64,000 bases of DNA from Mycobacterium szulgai (GCF_002116635.1 NZ_LQPW01000148.1:62001-126000), one strand, 5' to 3'. Counted from the first letter of the stretch, positions 8,883 to 17,641 are shown. Made by a program: numbers and translations. Notes: generated by a model from the sequence alone, not told the origin.

Positions 8883-8974
8883 GGCCAACTGCTCTTTATG
8901 ATCGAGACCACAGCACCGCCGCCCAAGGGCGAAAATCGCTCAATCCAACCCGATAGTGGTGCAAAAGTGTGCAC
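8883..8974 (-). promoter_or_regulatory. Promoter module A (upstream of PE-PPE-MFS)
   Basis: One of four ungapped 92-bp copies (A-D). Read on the minus strand it has, in order: the palindrome GTGCA-N6-TGCAC (8959-8974), the block CCCTTGGGC (8921-8929) containing a -35-like TTGGGC, 17 bp, a -10-like GATCAT (8898-8903), and the downstream block GCAGTTGGCC (8883-8892). The PE start codon lies 70 bp further on. The spacing between all blocks is identical in the four copies. The palindrome half-sites are perfect here. Confidence 0.7.
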
Positions 8975-9163
8975 TCGCCGCGCGGCTGGCGACCTTGCCT
9001 GCGGGTGGCGGCCAACCTCGTTGCCACGCTCGACCGCGGCCTATGTGGCCGCGGTTGTCAAACCAGTTGCACGGCAACGCAATTCGTGACGGCTACAACA
9101 TCTGCCGTGCGGATTTGGGGTGATCTCCGGTTCAGCCGGCAAATTTCTGTCCCTAGCAAGGTT

Positions 9164-10255
9164 TCACGGCAAAGTTCCCGTTGATGTGCTCGGCTTGATC
9201 GGCAGCACCTGCGTGCCGGTTCTGATAGTGCTAGCGATGTGCTGCACCACGGCGTGACTCGCGGTCAACGCATCCCCGCGCCCGGATGGCGACGTGGTGG
9301 TTGTCTGCCGAAGCTTGGCGCGCAGCTTCGACAACGTGAATCGATTGTTGTCGACGTCGTAGAAGAACCGCACCGGCCGAAACGTCAGATACACCAGCGC
9401 CAGGATGACCATCGCCAGCATCGCCGTCCAGCTCTTGACGCCATGCGCCTCGGTTGTCCTGGTATACCGCGTGATGTACCGGTAGAAGTCGCGCACCGAG
9501 GAGTCCAACCGCCGGCCCGAGATGCCAGCAATCATCGTCGCCTCGTAGGCAATCTCGAAACCGGTCTTGAACAGCGTCAGGGCAAGGTCGATATCCTCGT
9601 GCAGCTGATCTTCGGGATCCAGCTGGGCCAGGTGACGGATCGTCCGCCACGCCGATTTCCGGATTGCCATGTTGGCGCCCAGGAGAAATCGCTGATCTTT
9701 TGAGTGGCGCTGCAAGTAGCTGCGAATGCGGTGGTCTCCCCAGAAACCCACCCTTCGCAGGGGCATGTCGTAGTAAAGAACCGGGCCGGTTGCCGCGTCG
9801 ACGGCAGGGTCGGCAAATCGGCTGCGAATCGTCTCCACCCAGTCACTGGCGATACGGGTATCGGCGTCGATGCGGCCGATGACATCGCTGCGGGTGTGGT
9901 CGAATCCATGGTTGCGCGTCGGGATGAGCCCTTGATGCTCATTCTGCTCGAGCAGGCGAATGTTTAGCTGAGGGTTTAATTCTTGGTACCGCCGCACTAC
10001 CGCCACGGTATCGTCGGTCGATTTGTTGTTCACGATTATTATCTCGTCAGGCATGGACGTCTGAGTGACGCATGATTCCAGACATCTGCCAATAAAACGC
10101 TCCTCATTATAAGCTGGGATAACAATTGCCACGCTCGGTCTCCGTGATATCGCGGCGGGCCGAATCTTCCAGATGTACGGACGTCGCAATGCGGGCAACA
10201 GTGCGCCATGGTAGTGAACCTGCCCTCGGATTGATGTCAACTTTGTAGCGTTCAA
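9164..10255 (-). CDS. Family 2 glycosyltransferase
   Basis: A 363-aa inverting GT2 enzyme. The GT-A core begins at SVAIVIPAYNEERFIG (residues 41-56). It has the metal/nucleotide-sugar DAD motif at residues 130-132 (GRIDADTR) and the acceptor-side ED motif in LHEDIDLAL. A hydrophobic segment around residues 282-298 (AMLAMVILALVYLTF) could anchor it in the membrane; the C-terminal 60 residues are Ser/Thr-rich and unlike the catalytic fold. It follows the HisC-like gene by 12 nt in the same direction, so the two form an operon read from promoter module B. Donor and acceptor are unknown; an envelope glycan or glycolipid is a reasonable guess. Confidence 0.88.
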   Translation of the reverse strand: MNATKLTSIRGQVHYHGALLPALRRPYIWKIRPAAISRRPSVAIVIPAYNEERFIGRCLESCVTQTSMPDEIIIVNNKSTDDTVAVVRRYQELNPQLNIRLLEQNEHQGLIPTRNHGFDHTRSDVIGRIDADTRIASDWVETIRSRFADPAVDAATGPVLYYDMPLRRVGFWGDHRIRSYLQRHSKDQRFLLGANMAIRKSAWRTIRHLAQLDPEDQLHEDIDLALTLFKTGFEIAYEATMIAGISGRRLDSSVRDFYRYITRYTRTTEAHGVKSWTAMLAMVILALVYLTFRPVRFFYDVDNNRFTLSKLRAKLRQTTTTSPSGRGDALTASHAVVQHIASTIRTGTQVLPIKPSTSTGTLP

Positions 10256-10267
10256 GACATTTCCTAA

Positions 10268-11404
10268 CTAGACGATGATTTTGCGGCGACAGATCAAACT
10301 GCTGGTGGTTTCCAAGAATTGGTCATTTTCATGAGGCAATCCAGCTGAAACCTGTAGGTAGTGCGGTAAACCGATGTCGCCTAACAAGATCCCCGCACTT
10401 GCATAGGTCTCCCAGACTGCGCGTGTGTCTTCGAACTGTCCGATAAGGAAGAAGTTCGTGTCGCTGTGCGGAATGTCGAATCCTTCGAACCGAAGATAGG
10501 TGACCATCCGGTCACGCTCCAGTAGAAGTTCGGGGACTCTTACCAGGATCTCGTCGGCGCGAGCAATGATCACAGCTGCTGCTGCTTGTGTTATGGATGG
10601 CACGAAATAGGGAAGTCTCGTTGCAAGCAGCGCATTAATAACGTTCGGTGCAGCGATCATGTAACACAATCTGCCGCCCGCGAAAGTAAGCGCCGTGCTC
10701 AACGTGCGGCAGATCGCAACCCTCTCTGGGTGGCGGCGTATGAGCTGTAACGCACTGTCTACCGTCGACATTTCGATGAATGCCTCGTCGATGACGAGTA
10801 TGCCCGACCGCATGCGGCACAGCATTTCCTCGAAAATGTCCAGGCTAATACTGTCGCCGGTGGGATTGTTCGGGCTTTGGATAACCACGACATCCGGTTG
10901 TTGCTTTTCTATCTCGGTAATGGCCGAGTCTATGTCACGATGCGGAAAGGCGTGCGACGGCACACTCATCCATTGTGTGCCGGTCGCTTCGGCAATTACC
11001 CGAAAATATGTGTACGATGGTTCTAGCCCGAGTGCGGTTCCACCTGGGCCGGCGAATGTCCGAAAGATCTGTTGAAGCATTTCGTTGCATCCGTTGGCTA
11101 CCCAGATATTTTCAGGCGTCACGGCGATACGCTCGTGATTGCAGATGTATTCGGCCAATTTCCGTCGTAATGCTGTCGCGTCAATGTCGGGGTAGGTGTT
11201 AATGGTCGCGATTTGTGCTCTGACCGCTTCGATAACCGCGTTCTGGATGTGCGGTGCTAACGGATACGGGTTAACCGGGCAATGCAGTTCGATCCCGCCA
11301 TATTCGAGTGCGGCCCCCGGCAAGGGGAGGGTGAGTGATTGAGGCCGGTTCGGCGGTTTCGCGGAACCGCCCGACCGGTGCGGTGGAAGTGATGTGGTAT
11401 TCAT
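10268..11404 (-). CDS. HisC-like class I/II aminotransferase lacking the PLP lysine
   Basis: A 378-aa fold-type I protein close to histidinol-phosphate aminotransferase. The family landmarks SPNNPTG (177-183), DEAFIE (206-211) and the strand before the PLP lysine are present. The motif that normally reads R-T-x-S-K-A is RTLSTAL here, with Thr237 where the Schiff-base Lys should be. The codon is ACG, one base from the Lys codon AAG. Without this Lys, normal transamination should fail. It may be a non-catalytic paralogue, a binding or regulatory protein, or an enzyme with altered PLP chemistry. The codons are otherwise intact, so this is not simple decay. The start at 11404 has GGGGAAA upstream. 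It is co-directional with the GT2 gene. Confidence 0.85.
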   Translation of the reverse strand: MNTTSLPPHRSGGSAKPPNRPQSLTLPLPGAALEYGGIELHCPVNPYPLAPHIQNAVIEAVRAQIATINTYPDIDATALRRKLAEYICNHERIAVTPENIWVANGCNEMLQQIFRTFAGPGGTALGLEPSYTYFRVIAEATGTQWMSVPSHAFPHRDIDSAITEIEKQQPDVVVIQSPNNPTGDSISLDIFEEMLCRMRSGILVIDEAFIEMSTVDSALQLIRRHPERVAICRTLSTALTFAGGRLCYMIAAPNVINALLATRLPYFVPSITQAAAAVIIARADEILVRVPELLLERDRMVTYLRFEGFDIPHSDTNFFLIGQFEDTRAVWETYASAGILLGDIGLPHYLQVSAGLPHENDQFLETTSSLICRRKIIV

Positions 11405-11536
11405 TTTTCCCCATTGGAATGCTCGGCGGCGGCCGGAATAAGTTCGGTTGCCCGCGGCCGCTATCACAATGCGCATGCGGCGTCGTGGCCATTCCCGGCA
11501 AGTTGCTCATCACCGCAGCAGACGGCTATGGCTGCC

Positions 11537-11628
11537 GACGATCTGCCATCCATGATCGTTATCGCACCGATGCTGTCCAAGGGATTAAACCCACCAATCG
11601 GGCCGACAAATGGTGCAAAAGCGTGCAC
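11537..11628 (-). promoter_or_regulatory. Promoter module B (between HisC-like gene and PucR gene)
   Basis: Second copy of the 92-bp module. On the minus strand: a perfect palindrome GTGCA-N6-TGCAC at 11613-11628, CCCTTGGAC at 11575-11583, 17 bp, GATCAT at 11552-11557, and GCAGATCGTC at 11537-11546. Leftward it faces the HisC-like/GT2 operon (142 bp of leader). Rightward its palindrome ends 20 bp before the PucR start, so one bound dimer could control both sides, including autoregulation. It is the most diverged copy between the fixed blocks. Confidence 0.68.
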
Positions 11629-11648
11629 TGCCGGTCTAGGGTGAGTGC

Positions 11649-12860
11649 GTGGTATGGCAAAGACCGTCGCCGCAGGTGTGTGAGCTGATCCGGCAAGGAG
11701 CGCGGATCGTCCTCAACACTCCTCAGGAGTGGCTTGACGAATACGACCGGGACACGATGGCGGCCAACCCGTCCATCGCCGAGGATCCCGTTTTGGCAGC
11801 GGCCACCCGTCGCAGTATCCAGTCCAGCCTGATGCACTGGGCCGCGGCGAATGTCAGTAACCCCGGGGCTCCGGTGCCGGCCAATCTGGGGCCCGAGCCG
11901 CTCAGCATCGCCCGCGACATGGCGCGCCGCGGCCTGGCGCCGTTCACTTTCCGTCCGGCCCAGACCGTGGGCTGGCGGCTCTGGATGGATACCGCATTTG
12001 ATCTGACGTCTGACCCCGATGAACTGCGCGAACTGCTCGACGTGTCGTTCCGGTCCATCAGCGACTTCATCGATGCAACGGCGGCCGGTATCGCAGCCCA
12101 GATGGAGCGGGAACGCGACGAATTGGTCCGCGGTACGCACGCCGAACGTCGCGAAGTCACTGCTCTGATCCTCGAAGGCGCCCCGATCAGTCGGCAGCGC
12201 GCCGAAGCGCGATTGGGCTACGCCCTCAACCGCAACCACACAGCCGCCGTTGTCTGGAGTCCCGAGCCCGACGGCGACGTGAGCCAGCTCGACCAGCTCG
12301 CCGAATCGTTTGGTCACGCCGCTGGGTTTGCCAGGCCACTGACCGTGGTCGCCAGTGCCGCCACCCGCTGGGTATGGGTGGCCGACGCCACCCTCGACGT
12401 CGAGCGGATTCACCGGGCGGTCAAAGACGCTCCCGGGGCACGGATCGCCATCGGAACCCCGGCCAAAGGAATTGAAGGCTTCCGGCGCAGCCACCTCGAG
12501 GCCCTCACCGCGCAGCGCATGGTGGCCGCGTTGCGGTCTGTTCAGCAGGTGGCGTTTTTCGCCGACGTTCAGCTAATCGCTCTGATCACCCAAAACCCGG
12601 AAGCCGCAGACGATTTCATCAAGAACACATTAGGGCGGTTTGAGTCGGCCAGCCCGGAGCTGCACAACACCGTGCTGACGTTCGTCAACCAACAATGCAG
12701 CATCGGGCGCACCACCAAACTGCTCTATACACACCGCAACACCCTGCTGCGCCGGCTCGACCGCGCTCAGCAGCTCCTCCCTCGGCCGCTCGCGCACAGC
12801 AGCGTGCATGTCGCCGTCGCGCTCGAGGCGTTGCAATGGCGGGGCAAGCCAACCCCCTAG
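11649..12860 (+). CDS. PucR/CdaR-family transcriptional regulator
   Basis: A 403-aa regulator of the PucR/CdaR type. The C-terminal HTH of this family is clear near residues 345-400 (SIGRTTKLLYTHRNTLLRRLDRAQQ in part, ending VAVALEALQWRGKP). The middle region resembles the GGDEF-like domain of such activators, and the N-terminal 150 residues are alpha-helical. PucR-type proteins usually activate catabolic genes in response to a small molecule. The start is a GTG at 11649. Module B sits directly upstream, and the convergent neighbour is an amidohydrolase under module C. A decayed relative of this gene lies at 17515-17641. It is the best candidate regulator for modules A-D (inference). Confidence 0.88.
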   Translation: MVWQRPSPQVCELIRQGARIVLNTPQEWLDEYDRDTMAANPSIAEDPVLAAATRRSIQSSLMHWAAANVSNPGAPVPANLGPEPLSIARDMARRGLAPFTFRPAQTVGWRLWMDTAFDLTSDPDELRELLDVSFRSISDFIDATAAGIAAQMERERDELVRGTHAERREVTALILEGAPISRQRAEARLGYALNRNHTAAVVWSPEPDGDVSQLDQLAESFGHAAGFARPLTVVASAATRWVWVADATLDVERIHRAVKDAPGARIAIGTPAKGIEGFRRSHLEALTAQRMVAALRSVQQVAFFADVQLIALITQNPEAADDFIKNTLGRFESASPELHNTVLTFVNQQCSIGRTTKLLYTHRNTLLRRLDRAQQLLPRPLAHSSVHVAVALEALQWRGKPTP

Positions 12861-12872
12861 GGATGTCTAGAG

Positions 12873-12891
12873 TGAACCGGCTCCGGGTTCA
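12873..12891. terminator. Possible bidirectional terminator
   Basis: TGAACC-GGCTCCG-GGTTCA forms a 6-bp stem in the 55-bp gap between the converging PucR and amidohydrolase genes. There is no T-tract, which is normal for mycobacterial candidates, so this rests only on the hairpin and its position. Confidence 0.3.
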
Positions 12892-12915
12892 TCTCGGACC
12901 CACTTCTTGCCGCTA

Positions 12916-14691
12916 TCAGCTGTGGTGGATGGCCGGCAGAAAGCTTCCGAACCCCTTTGATTGCCCGAGATCTGTTGCGTATCCAGATGTTTGGGTGTAA
13001 GCGACACGGCCGTTGATGAGTACGGCGTCCACGGCGTTGTCGTTGCGGTTGACCACACGGTCGACGCCGAAGGCGTCGGGGGCGGGCGCCTCGGTGGTCT
13101 CGAATACCTGGTCGGTGAGGCCGTCGGGATCGATCACCACTAGGTCGGCGCGGCTACCGACGCGGATGTGGCCGGCCTCGACACCCCACCAGTCAGCCAG
13201 ATCGGAGGTCAGCTTCCGCACCATCTCGCCGACGGTGATCTTCGGACGGGCGGACTGTTCGGCTCGCTTGGCGAGCGTCAGCGCGCGCAGCCCGAAGTTG
13301 TAGTTGGCCAGGCTGCGCAGGTGCGCCCCGGAGTCGGCGAATCCGACCTGGGTGCCGGGGCTGGCCAGCAGTTTCACCACGATGTCGGGGCGGTGATTGC
13401 CCACCACGGTGTACCAGCGCAACTTGTCCCGCCAGGTGGCGGCCAGATCGAGGAAAACTTCGGCGGGGTGTTGGCCGCGTTCGCGGCTGAGGTCTTCGAA
13501 GGTGCGACCCACCACCGACGCATCGGGGCAATCGATGATCACGGCATCGTCGAAACGCCGGTTCCACAGGCCGTTCATCATGAATCCGCCCATGTCCTTG
13601 ATGAATTGGGCGCGGAATTTCGGGTCTCTCAGCAGCGCGTACTGGTCGTCGGCGGTGCGCAGGTTGCGCAGCGTGACGCCGCTGCTGAACTCCTCGAACG
13701 CCGCGAAGTCCACCCCGTCGCAGAAAATCGTCATCGGGCCCGGCAACGCCTGAAATCGTAAGTCGCCCTTCAGTACTCGGTTGGTGAGAAATGCCAGCAG
13801 CGGTGACACCCGGTGTAGCCAGGGGTTGGACTTGAAGTCCAGCGCGGTCAGCAGGCTGGTGCGCAGCGGCCGACGGCCGATGCCGGCAGCGGTGAGCGCG
13901 AACGCGAGCACGTTGACCTGGGTCTCGGCGTTGGGGGCGCTCTGCAGGATCCGGCCTCGCCGGCGCAGCCGCTTGTGCAACCGCCGGTACTCGCGCCACC
14001 GTGCGAACGTGGATGGCAAGGGCTCAGCCCACGCGCGGTCGCCGGCCAGCTTGTCCCGACGGGTGGTCATGGTCGACAACCCGAGGAAACCTTCGTCGAG
14101 CGCGTCGTCGAGGATACGTTCCATCGTCGCTATCTGGGAGTCGCTGGGCCGAAAACGCTTGTCGGTCGCGGTCTTTAAGCCCAGCACACCGACGCGCAGA
14201 TCGCTGTGGCCCAACATGACCGCGACGTTGGGGCCCAGCGGCTGCTGCTGCAGCCATTGACGGTATTCGCTGGGGCTGCTCCAGGTCTTGTCCTGCTGCA
14301 AGATTGTTTTGATGCCTGAATGCGGGATCGCCTCCACTCGGGCGAACAGGTCCGCCGAATCGTCGGCGTCCACGGTGACCATGCTCAGCGAGCAGTTGCC
14401 GATCACCACGGTCGTCACCCCATGACGCACCGATTCGGGCAGCTCAGGGGCGGTGACGATTTCGGCGTCGTAGTGCGAGTGGATCTCCAAAAAGCCAGGC
14501 GTGACCCACTTTCCGTCGGCGTCGATTACCTCGTCGTAGTCGGCGGGATCCAGCGGCCGCGCGGACACCGCGCTGATCGCCCCGTCGGCAATCGCGACGT
14601 CACCGATCGCGCCTGGCGACCCGCTCCCGTCGAAGACCAGCCCACGCCGGATCAACACTCGTGGACCGGGCTTGCTCGCGGTGCTGCTCAT
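12916..14691 (-). CDS. N-acyl-D-amino-acid deacylase-like amidohydrolase
   Basis: A 591-aa metal-dependent amidohydrolase of the D-aminoacylase subgroup. The N-terminal beta-sandwich precedes the metal motif HSHYD (His71, His73). The family Cys follows in VIGNCSLSMV, and the C-terminal metal/catalytic Asp is in GFADSGAHLR. It ends with the usual return to the sandwich (GSRADLVVIDPDGL). Known members remove acyl groups from N-acyl-D-amino acids or related amides. The ATG at 14691 has AAAGGAG 8 nt upstream; an upstream in-frame extension to 14790 would run through the promoter module and is rejected. It is transcribed leftward from module C. Similar proteins (Rv2913c type) occur in M. tuberculosis. 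Confidence 0.87.
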   Translation of the reverse strand: MSSTASKPGPRVLIRRGLVFDGSGSPGAIGDVAIADGAISAVSARPLDPADYDEVIDADGKWVTPGFLEIHSHYDAEIVTAPELPESVRHGVTTVVIGNCSLSMVTVDADDSADLFARVEAIPHSGIKTILQQDKTWSSPSEYRQWLQQQPLGPNVAVMLGHSDLRVGVLGLKTATDKRFRPSDSQIATMERILDDALDEGFLGLSTMTTRRDKLAGDRAWAEPLPSTFARWREYRRLHKRLRRRGRILQSAPNAETQVNVLAFALTAAGIGRRPLRTSLLTALDFKSNPWLHRVSPLLAFLTNRVLKGDLRFQALPGPMTIFCDGVDFAAFEEFSSGVTLRNLRTADDQYALLRDPKFRAQFIKDMGGFMMNGLWNRRFDDAVIIDCPDASVVGRTFEDLSRERGQHPAEVFLDLAATWRDKLRWYTVVGNHRPDIVVKLLASPGTQVGFADSGAHLRSLANYNFGLRALTLAKRAEQSARPKITVGEMVRKLTSDLADWWGVEAGHIRVGSRADLVVIDPDGLTDQVFETTEAPAPDAFGVDRVVNRNDNAVDAVLINGRVAYTQTSGYATDLGQSKGFGSFLPAIHHS

Positions 14692-14734
14692 TGGCGGGCT
14701 CCTTTCGGCCGGGGTCCCCGGCGATCGCGCGGAC

Positions 14735-14826
14735 GACCAAGTGCGACAAATGATCCAAGCCGCGGCACCGCAGCCCAAGGGCCGAAACATCCCATTAGGC
14801 GAAGCAAATGGTGCAAAAGTGTGCAG
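14735..14826 (-). promoter_or_regulatory. Promoter module C (between the two amidohydrolase genes)
   Basis: Third copy of the 92-bp module. On the minus strand: the near-palindrome at 14811-14826 (4 of 5 pairs), CCCTTGGGC at 14773-14781, 17 bp, GATCAT at 14750-14755, and GCACTTGGTC at 14735-14744. The deacylase-like gene starts 59 bp further left. The other amidohydrolase starts 111 bp to the right, so the palindrome could serve both divergent genes. Confidence 0.7.
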
Positions 14827-14936
14827 CGGCGGCCACCGGCGGATGGGTAAGCTGACCGCAAACGCACCCAGCTTCTCAGCCGGATCTGGCTGGGTAATCG
14901 CTTGTGTGCCAAGATAACCCGATGTAGGAGGCCCTG

Positions 14937-16592
14937 ATGACCGGCGACGCCGACGCTATCTATCTCAACGGTGACATCGTCACCATCGACGACGAGCGAC
15001 CAACGGCCGAGGCCGTGGCGATCAAGAATGGCCGCATTGTCGCCGTCGGGACTCGCGCCGAGGTGGTGGCCCGGTACCAGGGGCCAGTGACGCGCCAAGT
15101 AGACCTGGATGGCAAGACCATGCTGCCCGGCTTCATCGACCCGCACAGCCACTACGTCAACGCGCTCACGGTGGCCAACCAGGTCAATGTGTTCGCGCCG
15201 CCGGCCGGCCCCGGCGCAGATGTCGACGCCATCGTCGCCGAGCTGAAGAACTTCCGCGACACGCGCAACATCGGCGCGGGCGAGCTCATCATCGGCTACG
15301 GCTACGACGAAACGGTCATGCCCGGTGGGCGCACGCTGCATCGAGAGGACCTCGATCGGGACTTCCCGGACAATCCGGTATTGGTCGGGCATGTGTCGCT
15401 GCACGGGGCGGTGCTCAATTCGGCAGCGCTGGACAAGTTCGGCATCTCGGCGGACACCGTGACACCGCCGGGCGGTGTGATCGTGCGCAAGGAAGGGTCG
15501 AACGAACCCGACGGGCTGGTCATGGAAACCGCGTTCCTGCCGATCTTCGGCGCGCTGCCCAAGCCCACCCCGGACCAAGAGGTCGAGTGGAGTATCGCCG
15601 GTCAACGGCTGTACGCCGCGGCCGGCATCACCACCGCCCACGAAGGGCTGACCCATGCGGCCGACATTGCCCTGCTGCAGCGAGCGGCCGCCGGAGGCGC
15701 CGATCTGATCGACGTCGTCGCGTACCCGTTCATCCTCGACCTCGACGAAGTCCTTCGGGAAAACCCGCCTGAGACCTTCGGGACCTACCGCAACGGCGTC
15801 AAGCTCGGTGGCGTGAAGATCACCCTGGACGGATCGCCGCAGGGCCGCACGGCGTACTTCACCACCCCGTACCTCGTCGACGGACCCGACGGCGAGCGCA
15901 ACTGGACGGGGGAACTCGGCTTCCCGCAAGAAACCGTCAACTCCTGGTTCAAGCGTGTCTACGATCTAGGCCTGCCGCTGAACGTCCACGCCAACGGTGA
16001 TGCCGCCATTGACGTGCTGCTGGCTGCACACGAATTCGCCGCGGCCGGCGATCTGACCAAAGACCGCCACACCACGGTTATTCATTCCCAATTCGTACGG
16101 CGCGACCAGCTTGCCAAATACGTCGAGTACAAGCTGATTCCCTCGCTGTTCACCGAGCACGCCTTCTACTTCGCCGACACGCATATCCGTCTGCGAGGCA
16201 AGGAGCAGGCCCATTTCCTTAGCCCGATGCGGGCCGCCATCGACAGCGGCCTGCGCCCGACCAATCACACTGACTTCAACGTCTCACCGCTGGACCAGAT
16301 GTTCGTAGTGTGGACGGCGGTCAATCGCGTCTCGCGAAGCGGCGAGGTCATCGGCCCCGATCAGCGCGTCACCGCGCTGGAAGCGCTTGAGGCGATCACG
16401 ATCAATGCCGCATATCAGTACGGCGAGGAGCTGTCCAAGGGCTCGATCACGGTGGGCAAACTCGCCGACCTGGTCATCCTGGACGCCAATCCGATGACCG
16501 TGGACCCGATGCGGATCAAAGACATCGCGGTGGTCGAGACGATCAAACAGGGCCGCACGATTTATCGCAGACCGGTCGCGCTACCGGTTTGA
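14937..16592 (+). CDS. Amidohydrolase family 3 (YtcJ-like)
   Basis: A 551-aa amidohydrolase of the YtcJ/amidohydrolase-3 group. The metal motif HSH is in GFIDPHSHYVN (near residue 65). Later family elements are KITLDGSPQGRTAYF, LNVHANGDAAIDVLL and the C-terminal GSITVGKLADLVILD. The natural substrates of this group are mostly unknown. The ATG has AGGAGG 6 nt upstream. It is divergent from the deacylase-like gene, with module C between them, and both neighbours hydrolyse amide-type bonds, which suggests a shared substrate class such as acylated amino acids or envelope-derived amides (inference). Confidence 0.87.
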   Translation: MTGDADAIYLNGDIVTIDDERPTAEAVAIKNGRIVAVGTRAEVVARYQGPVTRQVDLDGKTMLPGFIDPHSHYVNALTVANQVNVFAPPAGPGADVDAIVAELKNFRDTRNIGAGELIIGYGYDETVMPGGRTLHREDLDRDFPDNPVLVGHVSLHGAVLNSAALDKFGISADTVTPPGGVIVRKEGSNEPDGLVMETAFLPIFGALPKPTPDQEVEWSIAGQRLYAAAGITTAHEGLTHAADIALLQRAAAGGADLIDVVAYPFILDLDEVLRENPPETFGTYRNGVKLGGVKITLDGSPQGRTAYFTTPYLVDGPDGERNWTGELGFPQETVNSWFKRVYDLGLPLNVHANGDAAIDVLLAAHEFAAAGDLTKDRHTTVIHSQFVRRDQLAKYVEYKLIPSLFTEHAFYFADTHIRLRGKEQAHFLSPMRAAIDSGLRPTNHTDFNVSPLDQMFVVWTAVNRVSRSGEVIGPDQRVTALEALEAITINAAYQYGEELSKGSITVGKLADLVILDANPMTVDPMRIKDIAVVETIKQGRTIYRRPVALPV

Positions 16593-16656
16593 TACTCGGT
16601 GGTGCGGCCATGAGCAGCGCCTTGATCACGGCCGCCGTCGAGATGGCTAACCGGGG

Positions 16657-17406
16657 TCAGCCGCCGGGCGGGAGGCTGGGCGGGGTCGTCACGGCTTTGG
16701 ACGGCGTCGTGGTCGCCGTGGACGTGACGGCGGGAACGCTGGTGACCGTGACGGTGCTCGTGCTCGTGCTGATCGATGGCGGCGGCACGGTGATCGTGGT
16801 GACGGTCGTTGGCATCGTGGTGGATGAGGTCGTCGTCGCGGCGCCCGCGGCAATCACCCCGCAGGCCAGGCGCTTGCTCGACTCACCGGCCGGGCTGGTG
16901 CCCAGGTAGTCCGCGTTCTCGTGGATGACCAGTGCGGTGCCCGAGCTGTCTCGCAGGTCCGCTGCGGTGAACAAGTTGCTGGTGGTGATGAGTTTCGCCG
17001 AGCCGTCATTGCGCACCTGCAATGCGGTGAGCTCGCCGCTGGCGGGGTAACCGGTGTGACCGGGCGCCTGGTAGACGCCTCCGGCGGAGTCGAAATCGTC
17101 GGTATCGCACTTGCCCACCGAGTGGATCTGCAGGCCGTGGAAACCCGGCCGCAGGACCGGGTTCGGACCGGCCTCCACGGTCACCGTCGCGTAGCCGTTG
17201 GTGAAATCGATTGTGGCGCTGGCGATCACAATCCCGTCGGAACTTTTCAACTGCGTGGTCATCCGGTCCGCGCCAGCTGTCGCACTGTTGTTCGGTGACG
17301 TGTTCGGCTGGCTCTCCTGCTGGCTCGTGCAGGCGGCCAGCGGTGCGATGGCCGCGGTGAGCGTCGCGCCCGCGAAGGCGGCTCCCCATTTCACGCCCTT
17401 CTTCAT
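16657..17406 (-). CDS. SodC-like lipoprotein lacking Cu/Zn ligands
   Basis: A 249-aa exported lipoprotein. A signal peptide ends in the lipobox LAAC (Cys26), followed by a Cu/Zn-superoxide-dismutase fold. The framework is clear: GFHGLQIHSVGKC, PGHTGYPASGEL, LVIHENADYLGTSP and RLACGVI, including the disulfide cysteines. Compared with M. tuberculosis SodC, the first Cu-binding His of the HIH pair is Gln. The GGHYH site reads GGVYQ, which removes the bridging and a neighbouring His. Only the second HIH His and the late IH-xxAD His remain. Dismutase activity is therefore unlikely. The last 60 residues are a Thr/Ser/Pro-rich tail. It converges on the amidohydrolase gene. Confidence 0.85.
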   Translation of the reverse strand: MKKGVKWGAAFAGATLTAAIAPLAACTSQQESQPNTSPNNSATAGADRMTTQLKSSDGIVIASATIDFTNGYATVTVEAGPNPVLRPGFHGLQIHSVGKCDTDDFDSAGGVYQAPGHTGYPASGELTALQVRNDGSAKLITTSNLFTAADLRDSSGTALVIHENADYLGTSPAGESSKRLACGVIAAGAATTTSSTTMPTTVTTITVPPPSISTSTSTVTVTSVPAVTSTATTTPSKAVTTPPSLPPGG

Positions 17407-17514
17407 GGCCTCAACGTACCCGAATTGGCATTTGTCAATCGCTCCGGAGTTCGCGGGGTCAGGCCGCTGACCTGAGGGTGAGCCGATGGCGTGGCTAAGC
17501 CGGCCGGCGCATGT

Positions 17515-17641
17515 GAAACCGCAGACGATTTAATCAAGAATCCCCTAGTAGATCCTGATGCCCTCGGTCGCGGGAGCGCAGCGGTGTACAGGGGGCCGTG
17601 GTGCTCGAAGCGCTGCAGTGGCGCGGCAGGCCGGCCACTAG
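17515..17641 (+). pseudogene. Remnant of a second PucR-family gene
   Basis: Two short blocks match the 3' part of the intact PucR gene. The block around 17519-17545 (ADDLIKN in translation) matches ADDFIKN at 12603-12625. The block at 17561-17641 (VLEALQWRGRPAT-like in the proper frame) matches the C-terminal VALEALQWRGKPTP and its TAG stop. The similarity continues beyond the stop: CTAGAGACGACTAGAG (17638-17653) against CTAGGGATGTCTAGAG (12857-12872). About 150 bp between the blocks and the whole 5' end are missing, so this is a deletion derivative. As with the intact copy, it converges on a leftward gene that has a promoter module at its 5' end. Confidence 0.65.
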
